In this document: positions 1 through 5,042 of the stretch, in pieces
Numbering within the stretch: position 1 is the stretch's first letter
Layout of the letters: each line of letters opens with the position of its first letter
Assembly (NCBI GenBank): GCA_017442465.1
Contig: JAFRZQ010000005.1
Span: forward strand, 1-6,665
DNA from: Anaerotignum sp.
Lineage (GTDB): Bacteria > Bacillota > Clostridia > Lachnospirales > Anaerotignaceae
Reading direction: 5' to 3'
Length of the DNA: 6,665 nucleotides
The notes under the pieces: generated by a model
What the model saw: only the letters and a program-made list of their open reading frames with translations
Told to the model about the DNA's origin: nothing
The model's database searches: none
Translations under genes and position numbers: made by a program

Positions 1-102
1 CATGTCGGCGCCCAGGACCTTCTCCGCCATGTCCTCAATGGCCTGGGGGCTGGTGCGCTCGCTCATGCCGATGGCCATGGTCCTTTCGTTCAGCACCAGG
101 GC
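1..102 (-). pseudogene. arcA: Arginine deiminase internal fragment (partial)
   Basis: Reading the minus strand in the frame whose codons start at positions congruent to 1 modulo 3 (for example 1-3) gives 34 open residues. They include LVLNERTMAIGMSERTSP followed by QAIEDMAEKVLG. This matches the stretch of arginine deiminase (arginine to citrulline plus ammonia, cytoplasmic ADI pathway) just after the conserved GGD, where family members read roughly LVLN..xxAIGxSERTxxxAIExLA. Codons end mostly in G or C. The fragment runs off the left edge, and upstream it breaks near 103-110: the expected GGD is absent and plus-strand fruK sequence begins instead. No catalytic residue can be judged from a piece this short. 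The assignment rests on pattern memory of the family, so it is moderately sure; that this is a real minus-strand coding piece is more likely than the exact family name. Confidence 0.55.
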
Positions 103-107
103 GAGGG

Positions 108-326
108 GAGGCACCCAGAGGCACTGTGCGTAATTCTGTGGGAGCCGGAGATTCCATGGTGGGCGGCTTTGTGGCGGGCTGGCTGCAGACGGGCAGTTTC
201 CAGGCGGCACTGCAGTGGGGGATCGCGGCAGGCAGCGCCAGCGCTTTTTGTGAAGGTCTGGCCACCGGAGAGGAAATTCGCAGACTATATGAAGAAAAAA
301 TAAAAATCAGTATGGAAGCTATATAA
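108..326 (+). pseudogene. fruK: 1-phosphofructokinase C-terminal fragment
   Basis: About 72 C-terminal residues of a PfkB-family sugar kinase. The frame reads APRGTVRNSVGAGDSMVGGF and then a helix-rich tail with GSASAFCEGLATGEE, ending at TAA 324-326. The GAGD motif is the PfkB signature 2: its Asp is the catalytic base and the glycines form the anion hole. The NSVGAGDSMV wording and the SAFCEGLA helix are typical of FruK, which phosphorylates fructose 1-phosphate to fructose 1,6-bisphosphate after PTS uptake. A full protein is about 300 residues, so three quarters is missing. The frame stays open to the left edge, but before about 105 the residues are Pro/Trp/Arg-rich and unlike any kinase, so homology stops there. 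A GTG at 126 is not a real start, because homology begins upstream of it. I see no fruR or fruA in the window, as they would lie on the lost side. Confidence 0.8.
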
Positions 327-365
327 ATGATTCGGAAAAACCGATTATTTCCATGGAAAACGCCC

Positions 366-394
366 TTGCACCTTTTTGTCGAATCTCGTATACT
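366..394 (+). promoter_or_regulatory. Sigma-A promoter for signal peptidase gene
   Basis: TTGCAC at 366-371 and TATACT at 389-394 are separated by exactly 17 bases. Transcription would start near 401, giving a leader of about 50 bases before the TTG start at 453. It sits in the gap after fruK, so lepB probably has its own transcript. Confidence 0.7.
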
Positions 395-452
395 ATTACG
401 GTAGCATACAAAATATGCCTGCATTTGAAAAAAGAGTAAGGGTGAAATAGAT

Positions 453-956
453 TTGAACAAACAGTTACAGGAATGGGGAAATGCTCTCCTGCGGGCGGCG
501 GTCATCATTGTCATTCTGTTTTTCTTCTGCTGGCCTGTGCGGCTGATGGGCAGTTCCATGGAGCCGACCATGGGGGATGGAGAGATCGTATTGATGAATC
601 GTTTGGCGGCCATGCAGGGGCAGTATGATAAAGGCGATATCGTGATGTTCCATTACTTTGATGCCGATGGGGATAAGACCGTTGTAAAACGGATCATTGC
701 CACGGAAGGCGACAGTATTCGCATTCTGGAGGATGGCGTTGAAGTAAATGGAGAGATCATCGAAGAACCCTATACAAATGGCAGAACGGATGGACTGGTG
801 GATATGACTGTGCCTGCGGATACGGTATTCGTTATGGGGGATAACCGGGAAACCAGTTTCGACAGCCGCAATATGGGGGCCATTCCCTGTGAAGATCTGA
901 AGGGGAAGGTATTCTTCCGTGTGTATCCTTTTGGGGAATTTGGAACAGTGAAATAA
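453..956 (+). CDS. lepB: Type I signal peptidase
   Basis: Membrane-bound serine protease (peptidase family S26) that removes signal peptides from exported preproteins on the outer face of the membrane. The 167-residue length fits the short Gram-positive SipS-like form. One N-terminal membrane segment spans about residues 11-28. Box B reads GSSMEPTM, with the nucleophile Ser35. The general base is Lys79 in VVKRIIATEGD. Box E is MGDNRETSFDSR at 128-139. All catalytic motifs are intact. The start is TTG: an in-frame stop at 426-428 leaves no earlier start, and the A/G-rich ribosome site AAGGG (438-442) lies about 10 bases upstream. The gene has its own promoter (366-394) and a terminator directly downstream, so it looks monocistronic. 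Nothing in the sequence links it to a special substrate such as pilins. The gene symbol could equally be sipS. Confidence 0.95.
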   Translation: MNKQLQEWGNALLRAAVIIVILFFFCWPVRLMGSSMEPTMGDGEIVLMNRLAAMQGQYDKGDIVMFHYFDADGDKTVVKRIIATEGDSIRILEDGVEVNGEIIEEPYTNGRTDGLVDMTVPADTVFVMGDNRETSFDSRNMGAIPCEDLKGKVFFRVYPFGEFGTVK

Positions 957-998
957 AAAAGGCGTAACCTGATGAAGAGGTCACGCTTTTTTTGTTTT
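955..998. terminator. Bidirectional terminator between lepB and LysR gene
   Basis: GCGTAACCT (962-970) pairs with AGGTCACGC (978-986) with one A-C mismatch around a 7-base loop. A T-run (987-993) follows on the plus strand, and an A-run (955-960) precedes it, which becomes U on the minus strand. It separates two convergent genes and should stop both. The minus-strand LysR stop codon lies at 998-1000, immediately beside it. Confidence 0.85.
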
Positions 999-1348
999 CA
1001 GCGGTAAGACAAATATTCCAGAAATCGCTTTACGGCCAGAGGGGCAGTTTTTTGATTTCTTAAAACAAGGGCGATGTCGCGGTATGCGGGTACATCCAGT
1101 TCCCGTACTGCGACCCGATAGGGGATGCGTTTCAGGATCAGACGGGGCAGCAGTTTCATGCCGTCAGAGGTCAGGCGGACGCCGCCGCGGCTGCGCTCCA
1201 GCAGGGAAAGCTCCCACTCCTTTTCGATATCCTGTATCATACGGCTGACGCCGGACTGGGAATAAGAAAGGATCTCGGCGGCTTTGGTGATGCTGCCATA
1301 TTCTACAGTTTTCAGAAATGCCAGATATTTCTGAATATTCATATCCAT
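998..1348 (-). pseudogene. LysR-type regulator with internal in-frame deletion
   Basis: The first 65 or so residues are a normal LysR DNA-binding domain: MNIQKYLAFLKTVEYGSITK, then AAEILSYSQSGVSRMIQDIE as the helix-turn-helix, and a wing ending ERSRGGVRLTSDGMKLLP. Instead of the linker helix and effector domain, the protein continues with RLILKRIPYRVAVRELDVPA and a tail ending KRFLEYLSYR. That is the extreme C-terminus of LysR proteins, where a strand normally reads like ILPxLILKRIPY. Length is 116 residues against about 290, so roughly 175 are missing, yet the frame is intact. The join falls at Leu66-Leu67-Pro68 (about 1145-1153). ATG 1348 is chosen because GAAGGA lies at proper spacing upstream; an earlier in-frame ATG at 1366 lacks a comparable site. 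It diverges from the DMT transporter and presumably once regulated it. It could be a pseudogene, a DNA-binding-only dominant form, or an assembly collapse. Confidence 0.8.
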
Positions 1349-1363
1349 ACAGATTCCTTCTTT

Positions 1364-1392
1364 CATGCAAAGATCTCATGCAAAAAATGAGA
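1364..1392. promoter_or_regulatory. Candidate LysR operator: dyad plus direct repeat
   Basis: TCTCAT (1374-1379) and ATGAGA (1387-1392) form a perfect 6-bp dyad with a 7-base spacer. CATGCAAA occurs twice in direct orientation, at 1364-1371 and 1377-1384, 13 bases apart. The site lies in the 113-base gap between the divergent LysR-type gene and the transporter, just upstream of the transporter's likely -35. That is a normal place for a LysR-type binding site, although it is not a strict T-N11-A box. Binding by this regulator is inferred. Confidence 0.5.
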
Positions 1393-1396
1393 AACA

Positions 1397-1425
1397 TTCG
1401 CTTTTGTTATTGTATGAATTATGAT
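1397..1425 (+). promoter_or_regulatory. Probable promoter of DMT transporter
   Basis: TATGAT at 1420-1425 is a good -10. Seventeen bases upstream, TTCGCT (1397-1402) matches only half of the -35 consensus. A weak -35 beside a dyad is what an activator-dependent LysR target usually shows. The start would be near 1432, about 30 bases before the ATG. Confidence 0.5.
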
Positions 1426-1461
1426 ACAGTAAGGGCAGAAAAGAAACAAGGGGAAATGGAT

Positions 1462-2346
1462 ATGAATCAGCATTTTTGGAAATATATCGCAGGGCTTCTG
1501 ATTTTTGGTTCCAATGGCATCGTTGCCAGCCATATCGACCTGACGAGTTATGAGATCGTTTATCTGCGATCCGGTATCGGCGGGGTGGCACTGGTTCTGT
1601 TTTTCCTGCTGATGCGGCAGGGATGCAAGGCGCTGCAGTATAAAAAGGAATTTATCTTTCTGGTGCTGGCAGGGGCGGCCATGGGCTTCAACTGGCTGTT
1701 TCTGTATGAAGGCTATCGGGAGATCGGCGTAGGTACGGCGACGCTGATGTGCTACTGTGGGCCTGTGATCGTCATGGCACTGGGGCCGGTGCTTTTTCAG
1801 GAAAAACTGACAAGAAACAAGTGTCTGGGATTTCTGGCAGTATTCTTGGGTATTCTCTGCATCAACGGACAGGCATTCCAGGAAGGAAAAACCCTTTGGG
1901 GGCTCTTCTGCGGAGCCATGGCGGGGGTGACCTATGCGGTATTGGTCATCTTCAATAAAAAGGCGGAGCATATCACGGGGCTGGAAAATTCCATGTTTCA
2001 GACCAGCTGCAGTTTTCTGGTGGTGGCAGTTTTCATGCTGCATCAGCAGGGGCTGACAGCGGATATCCCGCAGGGGGATTTGGTTCCTGTTCTGCTGCTT
2101 GGTCTGGTAAATACAGGGCTTGGATGTTATCTGTATTTTTCTGCCATCAGCCGGCTGCCGGTACAGACCGTAGCCATCTGCGGCTATCTGGAGCCGCTGG
2201 CAGCGGTGGTGCTTTCTGCTATCCTGTTGGGAGAAGGTATGGGAATATTACAGATTTTGGGGACGGTGCTGATCCTAGGCGGCGCCATGTTCGCGGAAAT
2301 GAGAGGACATCAATGTAGTGGCGGCTTAGGAAAACATACTTTATAA
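1462..2346 (+). CDS. EamA/DMT superfamily transporter
   Basis: An integral membrane protein of 294 residues with two tandem EamA domains (about 5-138 and 147-283) and about ten hydrophobic segments, the usual DMT 10-TM design. Repeat 1 ends near PVLFQEKLTRNKCLGFLAVF. Repeat 2 ends with YLEPLAAVVLSAILLGEGMG and a final helix with LILGGAM. These P-x-x-LGE turns are the family hallmark. Substrates cannot be read from the sequence; relatives export or import amino acids, drugs or other metabolites. ATG 1462 is preferred over ATG 1456 because AAGGGG (1448-1453) is 8 bases from the former and only 2 from the latter. The last 13 residues (GHQCSGGLGKHTL) are polar and lie inside an inverted repeat at 2304-2385, so the tail may derive from inserted or repeat DNA. 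The divergent LysR-type gene is the likely regulator. Confidence 0.9.
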   Translation: MNQHFWKYIAGLLIFGSNGIVASHIDLTSYEIVYLRSGIGGVALVLFFLLMRQGCKALQYKKEFIFLVLAGAAMGFNWLFLYEGYREIGVGTATLMCYCGPVIVMALGPVLFQEKLTRNKCLGFLAVFLGILCINGQAFQEGKTLWGLFCGAMAGVTYAVLVIFNKKAEHITGLENSMFQTSCSFLVVAVFMLHQQGLTADIPQGDLVPVLLLGLVNTGLGCYLYFSAISRLPVQTVAICGYLEPLAAVVLSAILLGEGMGILQILGTVLILGGAMFAEMRGHQCSGGLGKHTL

Positions 2347-2385
2347 GTTTTATTGATTTCTTAAGCCGCACTGCGAGGATGTCCT
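2304..2385. repeat. Long imperfect inverted repeat over the transporter stop
   Basis: AGGACATC (2304-2311) pairs with GATGTCCT (2378-2385). After a short mismatch the pairing resumes through GTAGTG and CGGCTTAGGAAA on the left against TTTCTTAAGCCG and CACTGC on the right, with one bulged G and a few wobbles. The arms are about 30 bases and the loop about 23. No T-run follows the right arm, so it is not an ordinary terminator. It covers the last codons and stop of the transporter gene and could act as a 3'-end stabilising structure or be a small dispersed palindromic element. Confidence 0.7.
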
Positions 2386-2413
2386 GAAATAAGAAGACAT
2401 TTCGCAGAAATCA

Positions 2414-2459
2414 AAAATCGAAAGAACTCTTTGAAATCAAGAGATTCTTTCGATTTTTT
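2414..2459 (+). terminator. Strong rho-independent terminator after DMT gene
   Basis: AAAATCGAAAGAACTCTT (2414-2431) pairs with the segment 2439-2457 around a 7-base loop, leaving one unpaired base. The T-run 2454-2459 closes it. The flanking A-run at 2413-2417 means that it could also work on the minus strand. Confidence 0.85.
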
Positions 2460-2464
2460 GTTTT

Positions 2465-2500
2465 CTTATCAGGACTCCTCTAATAAGATGTCCTTTTTTA
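2465..2500 (+). other. Two interlocking short stems before sipL
   Basis: CTTAT (2465-2469) can pair with ATAAG (2483-2487). AGGAC (2471-2475) can pair with GTCCT (2490-2494), which is followed by six T. The two stems interleave, so they are either alternative or form a pseudoknot-like fold. Stems of 5 bp are weak. The sequence also repeats GATGTCCT (2487-2494), the right-arm end of the inverted repeat at 2304-2385. Confidence 0.3.
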
Positions 2501-2524
2501 TTTTGGCATAAAAAACGGAACTTC

Positions 2525-2554
2525 TCATATATTTACATAGACAAAGCATGGAAA
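2525..2554 (+). promoter_or_regulatory. Possible sigma-E promoter for sipL
   Basis: TCATATA (2525-2531) resembles the sigma-E -35 (KMATATT). After 15 bases, CATGGAAA (2547-2554) shares 5 of 8 bases with the -10 CATACAAT. SipL is a mother-cell protein and its gene is sigma-E-controlled in the clostridia where it was studied. No equally good sigma-A pair is seen. The -10 match is only moderate. Confidence 0.4.
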
Positions 2555-2583
2555 TAGATTCGGATAGATAGAGGAGGGTTTTT

Positions 2584-4143
2584 ATGCCGTTGACGCTGGC
2601 AAAGGAAACAAAGGACGTGAGCTGGAAAGAAAAGATCGGCAAACAGGGGACGCAGCTCCTGCTGGAGGGGGATATGATCGTGCCTGACAGCAAGCCGGAC
2701 CTGCAGGAGATCCTGCACTGCGAAGGAGCAGTGAAATGGAAGGAGAAAAGGGTCAGCGATGACAGGGTCTCTTTTTCCGGAGAACTGGAGATTGCGGTAC
2801 TGTATCGGGCCAAAAATGGGGAGAAGCCTTTGTATGGAATGAAATCCAGCCTGCCCCTGGAGGATTTTTTACATATGGATGGGCTGGAGAGAGGGATGGA
2901 GGTATCCCTGACAGCAGAAATAGAACACATGGATTGTCAGATCATCAATGACCGGAAAATCAGTGTAAAAGCGATCATTGGAGTGGAGGCAGAGGCAGAG
3001 AGGAAGAGATCCGCAGAAATTTTGACAGGGGTGGGCGGAGAAAACCTGGAAACACTGACCGGCACATTGCGGATGGAACGGGACACGGCGGAGGTAAAAG
3101 ACCGCTTTACGATAAAGGAAGAAATGACCCTTCCTGTATCCCAGCCGGAGATCGGAGAGATCCTGATGGAGAATATCCGCCTGACGGAGCAGGATATCCG
3201 CCCTATGGATGGAAAAGCCATGGTGCGGGGAAGCCTCTGCATCAACCTGTTGTATGCCGACGGGGAAGGGAAGATCGGCAGCCTGACGGAGAAGATCCCC
3301 TTCAGCGGCTATCTGGAAGATGAAAGGATCGAGCCAAAGACGGACCTGGCGGGGTCCCTTTCTGTGGAGGACTGCAGACTGACGCCGGCGGTGGATGAAG
3401 ATGGGGAAACCAGACAGCTGCAGGCAGATGTGACCATTGGGGCGGCACTGAGGGGCAAAGAAATGACGGAAGAAGAGATCCTTCTGGATGCCTATGGGCA
3501 AAAGGGCGTGATCACGCTGCAGAAAGAAGAAATTTCTTATCCTGTAACGGTTGCCAACGGAAAAAACCAGTTCACCATCAAAGAACGGATCCGGCTGGAA
3601 GATGGGGAAGTGCCCATGCTGCGGGCAGAAAACATCTGGGGAGATGTACGTCTTTCGGAAGCCCGCCCGGTGACGGACGGCATAGAGGCAGAAGGGGTGC
3701 TGGCGGCGGATATCCTTTATCATTGTACGGATGATGCAGAGCCTGTAGCCATGATCGGGAGGGGGGTACCCTTTACCCAGATGATGGAGTTGAAAGGCGT
3801 TTTGCCGGAAGATGAGAGCAACGTTTCTCTGCGGCTGGAGGAGATCGATTTTCAGATGCTTTCTGAGAAGGAAGGGGAACTCCGGGCAACGATCACCATG
3901 GAAGCAGAGGCGGAGCGGCAGGAAACGGCGGAAGTGGTAACGGACATCATAATGGGTGAGCAGGGGGAAACTCTGCCTATGGCAGGTGCGGTCATCTATA
4001 TGGTGCAGAAGGGGGACAGTCTGTGGAAGATCGCAAAAAAATACCGCACGACCATTGCAGACATCGTGGCGGTGAATGAGATCGAAAATCCGGAGCTGAT
4101 TTATCCCGGGCAGAAACTGCTGATCATCCGGATGAAACATTGA
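2584..4143 (+). CDS. sipL: SipL-type spore envelope protein (SPOCS + LysM)
   Basis: This 519-residue soluble protein has no signal peptide or membrane segment. It contains three SPOCS (DUF3794)-like modules. The first, about 26-137, holds the conserved VPDSKPDLQEIL and the strand FSGELEIAVLYR. The second, about 175-290, starts FTIKEEMTLPVSQPEIGEIL. The third, about 330-445, starts FTIKERIRL. A C-terminal LysM domain (about 472-516) reads YMVQKGDSLWKIAKKYRTT and ends YPGQKLLIIR. This order is that of SipL, the clostridial partner that binds the SpoIVA ATPase through LysM and tethers the coat to the forespore. Function here is inferred from that homology. ATG 2584 follows GAGGAGGG (2571-2578) by 5 bases, so the start is firm. 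The gene stands alone between terminators at 2414-2459 and 4170-4194, with a possible sigma-E promoter upstream. Presence of this gene argues that the organism sporulates. Confidence 0.9.
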   Translation: MPLTLAKETKDVSWKEKIGKQGTQLLLEGDMIVPDSKPDLQEILHCEGAVKWKEKRVSDDRVSFSGELEIAVLYRAKNGEKPLYGMKSSLPLEDFLHMDGLERGMEVSLTAEIEHMDCQIINDRKISVKAIIGVEAEAERKRSAEILTGVGGENLETLTGTLRMERDTAEVKDRFTIKEEMTLPVSQPEIGEILMENIRLTEQDIRPMDGKAMVRGSLCINLLYADGEGKIGSLTEKIPFSGYLEDERIEPKTDLAGSLSVEDCRLTPAVDEDGETRQLQADVTIGAALRGKEMTEEEILLDAYGQKGVITLQKEEISYPVTVANGKNQFTIKERIRLEDGEVPMLRAENIWGDVRLSEARPVTDGIEAEGVLAADILYHCTDDAEPVAMIGRGVPFTQMMELKGVLPEDESNVSLRLEEIDFQMLSEKEGELRATITMEAEAERQETAEVVTDIIMGEQGETLPMAGAVIYMVQKGDSLWKIAKKYRTTIADIVAVNEIENPELIYPGQKLLIIRMKH

Positions 4144-4169
4144 AAGTATATGCTCGATAAGGGAGGGGG

Positions 4170-4194
4170 AAGGACGGCTTTGCCGTCCTTTTTT
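4170..4194 (+). terminator. sipL terminator
   Basis: AAGGACGGC (4170-4178) and GCCGTCCTT (4182-4190) form a perfect 9-bp stem with a TTT loop, and the T-run continues to 4194. It begins 26 bases after the sipL stop. Its sequence is nearly repeated at 4360-4380. Confidence 0.9.
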
Positions 4195-4246
4195 AGTTAC
4201 TGCAAGAAGTTACTGCAAGAAGTTTCTGCAAAAAGTTACTGCACAG
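4195..4246. repeat. Four tandem 13-bp repeats
   Basis: The unit AGTTACTGCAAGA occurs at 4195-4207 and identically at 4208-4220. Variants follow at 4221-4233 (AGTTTCTGCAAAA) and 4234-4246 (AGTTACTGCACAG). The array starts right at the end of the sipL terminator T-run. The core TNCTGCA recurs downstream inside the palindrome arms and after the second hairpin. The units have no spacers, so this is a short tandem array and not CRISPR. Confidence 0.9.
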
Positions 4247-4256
4247 GGTTCTCGAG

Positions 4257-4338
4257 CTGCCCCCTTCCCTCGGGAAATCTCTGCAGAAAAAGGAATCAGG
4301 ATTCAAATTTCTGCAGAGAATTACCTGCGCGGGGGCAG
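4257..4338. repeat. Nested palindrome
   Basis: Outer arms CTGCCCCC (4257-4264) and GGGGGCAG (4331-4338) enclose a perfect 12-bp inverted repeat, TCTCTGCAGAAA (4278-4289) with TTTCTGCAGAGA (4308-4319). Inside this, GAAT (4293-4296) pairs with ATTC (4301-4304) around CAGG. The gaps on the two sides are 13 and 11 bases, so the whole 82 bases are close to symmetric and can fold into one long hairpin with internal loops. No convincing ORF or T-run belongs to it. Confidence 0.75.
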
Positions 4339-4351
4339 AGAAGATTACGGG

Positions 4352-4384
4352 CAAAAAGAAAGGGCGGCAGTGCCGTCCTTTTAG
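4352..4384. terminator. Terminator of RHH gene; second copy of the hairpin
   Basis: AAGGGCGGC (4360-4368) pairs with GCCGTCCTT (4372-4380), including one G-T wobble, around AGT. Read on the minus strand it directly follows the RHH stop codon (4381-4383) and ends in a T-rich run (complement of 4352-4359), so it should terminate that gene. On the plus strand TTTT follows too. It resembles the sipL terminator, and both copies are followed by AGTT and then CTGCA within 4 bases. Confidence 0.8.
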
Positions 4385-4563
4385 TTTTCTGCAGATTCTT
4401 TTAATTCAATTTTGCCCTGTTCTTTTTCAAAATCACGGATACATTGGTTGATAAGATACATGATTTGACCGCTGGCAGAGCGACCATTATATTTGGATAC
4501 ATAATGGAATTTATGGAGAATATCTTCGTCTATACGGATGCTGATGTGCTTCTGTTTTTTCAT
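4381..4563 (-). CDS. Arc-like ribbon-helix-helix DNA-binding protein
   Basis: A 60-residue basic protein with a ribbon-helix-helix fold. The DNA-contacting strand is KHISIRID (5-12), helix A about 13-26, a turn at Asn-Gly (26-27), and helix B about 29-48 (ASGQIMYLINQCIRDFEKE). The wording is close to Arc-family repressors (PF03869), which bind as dimers of dimers to short palindromes. ATG 4563 is chosen because GAGAGG lies 7 bases upstream; an in-frame GTG at 4581 would add six residues but has no site of its own. The gene diverges from the Xre gene across a 115-base AT-rich gap full of repeated half-sites, so it probably binds there and controls itself or its neighbour. No toxin gene is next to it. 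Targets are unknown. Confidence 0.8.
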   Translation of the reverse strand: MKKQKHISIRIDEDILHKFHYVSKYNGRSASGQIMYLINQCIRDFEKEQGKIELKESAEN

Positions 4564-4578
4564 AATAGCACCTCTCTT

Positions 4579-4658
4579 CACTTAATATGCACTAAATTTG
4601 TATTTATATTAGGTGAATTTTGTGATACGATTTAGTAAATGCACTTAATATTAGTGCA
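4579..4658. promoter_or_regulatory. Shared operator region of RHH and Xre genes
   Basis: A perfect 6-bp dyad, TGCACT (4640-4645) and AGTGCA (4653-4658), with a 7-base AT spacer overlaps the likely Xre -10. The octamer ATTARGTG occurs three times: minus strand 4579-4586, plus strand 4608-4615, and minus strand 4642-4649. CACTTAATAT is repeated exactly at 4579-4588 and 4642-4651, 63 bases apart, which is about six helical turns and would allow looping. ATTTAGT also occurs at 4630-4636, and on the minus strand in ATTTAGTGC (4590-4598). The pattern suggests cooperative binding by one or both small regulators; which protein binds is not known. Confidence 0.6.
4623..4651 (+). promoter_or_regulatory. 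Possible promoter of Xre gene
   Basis: TAATAT at 4646-4651 is a fair -10, and TGATAC (4623-4628) sits 17 bases upstream as a poor -35. The -10 lies within the dyad 4640-4658, which would let a bound repressor block it. Confidence 0.35.
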
Positions 4659-4678
4659 TAAAATTTAGGGAGGGGCTT

Positions 4679-4975
4679 ATGTCTGATTTTGCAAAGAACT
4701 TAAGAAAATTCCGGAAGCAGAAAGGCTATTCTCAGGAAAGACTGGCGCAGGAGCTGCATTATGGCTATACTGCCATTGCCAATTATGAAAGCGGACGAAA
4801 TGAACCGTCCATTGATGATTTAGTTCGCATTGCAGAGATATTGGATGTAACACTGGATGAATTGGTCGGTGTCAGAGATACCGCAGCGGAAAAGAAATTG
4901 CTTTCCTCCTTCAAAAAATTGAGCAGCGAAAATAAAAACAGAATATTAGATCTGATACAAGCCCTTCAAAATTGA
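4679..4975 (+). CDS. Xre-family helix-turn-helix regulator
   Basis: A 98-residue protein. Residues 4-64 form a complete HTH_3 (Xre/Cro) domain: FAKNLRKFRKQKGYSQERLA, recognition helix around TAIANYESGRNEPS (31-44), then LVRIAEILDVTLDELVG. The remaining 34 residues (AAEKKLLSSFKKLSSENKNR and a leucine-rich end) look like a short helical dimerisation tail. There is no peptidase, kinase or metal-binding domain. ATG 4679 follows AGGGAGGGG (4667-4675). It diverges from the RHH gene, and both could read the half-sites between them. Such paired small regulators are seen in phage immunity regions and in toxin-antitoxin loci, but no integrase, excisionase or toxin is here. Direct targets are unknown. 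The terminator overlaps its stop codon, so it is a single-gene unit. Confidence 0.9.
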   Translation: MSDFAKNLRKFRKQKGYSQERLAQELHYGYTAIANYESGRNEPSIDDLVRIAEILDVTLDELVGVRDTAAEKKLLSSFKKLSSENKNRILDLIQALQN

Positions 4976-4993
4976 GATTGGAGGGCATTTTCT
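4961..4993 (+). terminator. Terminator overlapping the Xre stop codon
   Basis: GCCCTTCAA (4961-4969) pairs with TTGGAGGGC (4978-4986), including one G-T wobble, around an 8-base loop. A T-rich ATTTTCTTT tail follows. The TGA stop (4973-4975) lies in the loop, so the terminator is partly coding. Confidence 0.75.
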
Positions 4994-5004
4994 TTGTATT
5001 TCCT

Positions 5005-5033
5005 TTGCTTCTCCAAAATGGTTATGCTATAAT
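5005..5033 (+). promoter_or_regulatory. Strong sigma-A promoter for tmk
   Basis: TTGCTT (5005-5010), a 17-base spacer and a perfect TATAAT (5028-5033) preceded by TGC, an extended -10. Transcription should begin near 5040, leaving a leader of about 75 bases for the tmk-darA unit and perhaps holB. Confidence 0.8.
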
Positions 5034-5042
5034 AGTAAATTA

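Noticed and set aside
331..350. Terminator directly after fruK
   Set aside because: TCGG/CCGA gives only 4 bp with a weak T tail; too little to call.
35..613. Minus-strand reading frame of 192 codons over fruK and lepB
   Set aside because: It lies opposite two well-supported plus-strand genes and has no family likeness. The real minus-strand coding signal at the left edge is in another frame.
1363..2043. Minus-strand open frame of 226 codons opposite the DMT gene
   Set aside because: Antisense shadow of a membrane protein; its composition is His/Gln-rich and no motif is seen.
2869..4140. Minus-strand open frame of 423 codons opposite sipL
   Set aside because: It is rich in His, Arg, Phe and Gln as expected from the antisense of a Glu/Lys-rich gene. 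It has no recognisable domain and no good start site, while SipL is clear on the other strand.
4195..4246. Short array considered as CRISPR
   Set aside because: The 13-bp units are directly tandem without spacers, and there are no cas genes.
4257..4338. Insertion sequence or transposon end
   Set aside because: There is no transposase and no clear target-site duplication; a MITE-like origin cannot be shown from one copy.
4150..4404. Plus-strand open frame of 84 codons through the repeat block
   Set aside because: It reads straight through a terminator, tandem repeats and a palindrome, has no homology I recognise, and runs into the RHH gene end.
4381..4975. Toxin-antitoxin locus
   Set aside because: RHH and Xre folds are both common in antitoxins, but no toxin-like reading frame lies beside either gene in the window.
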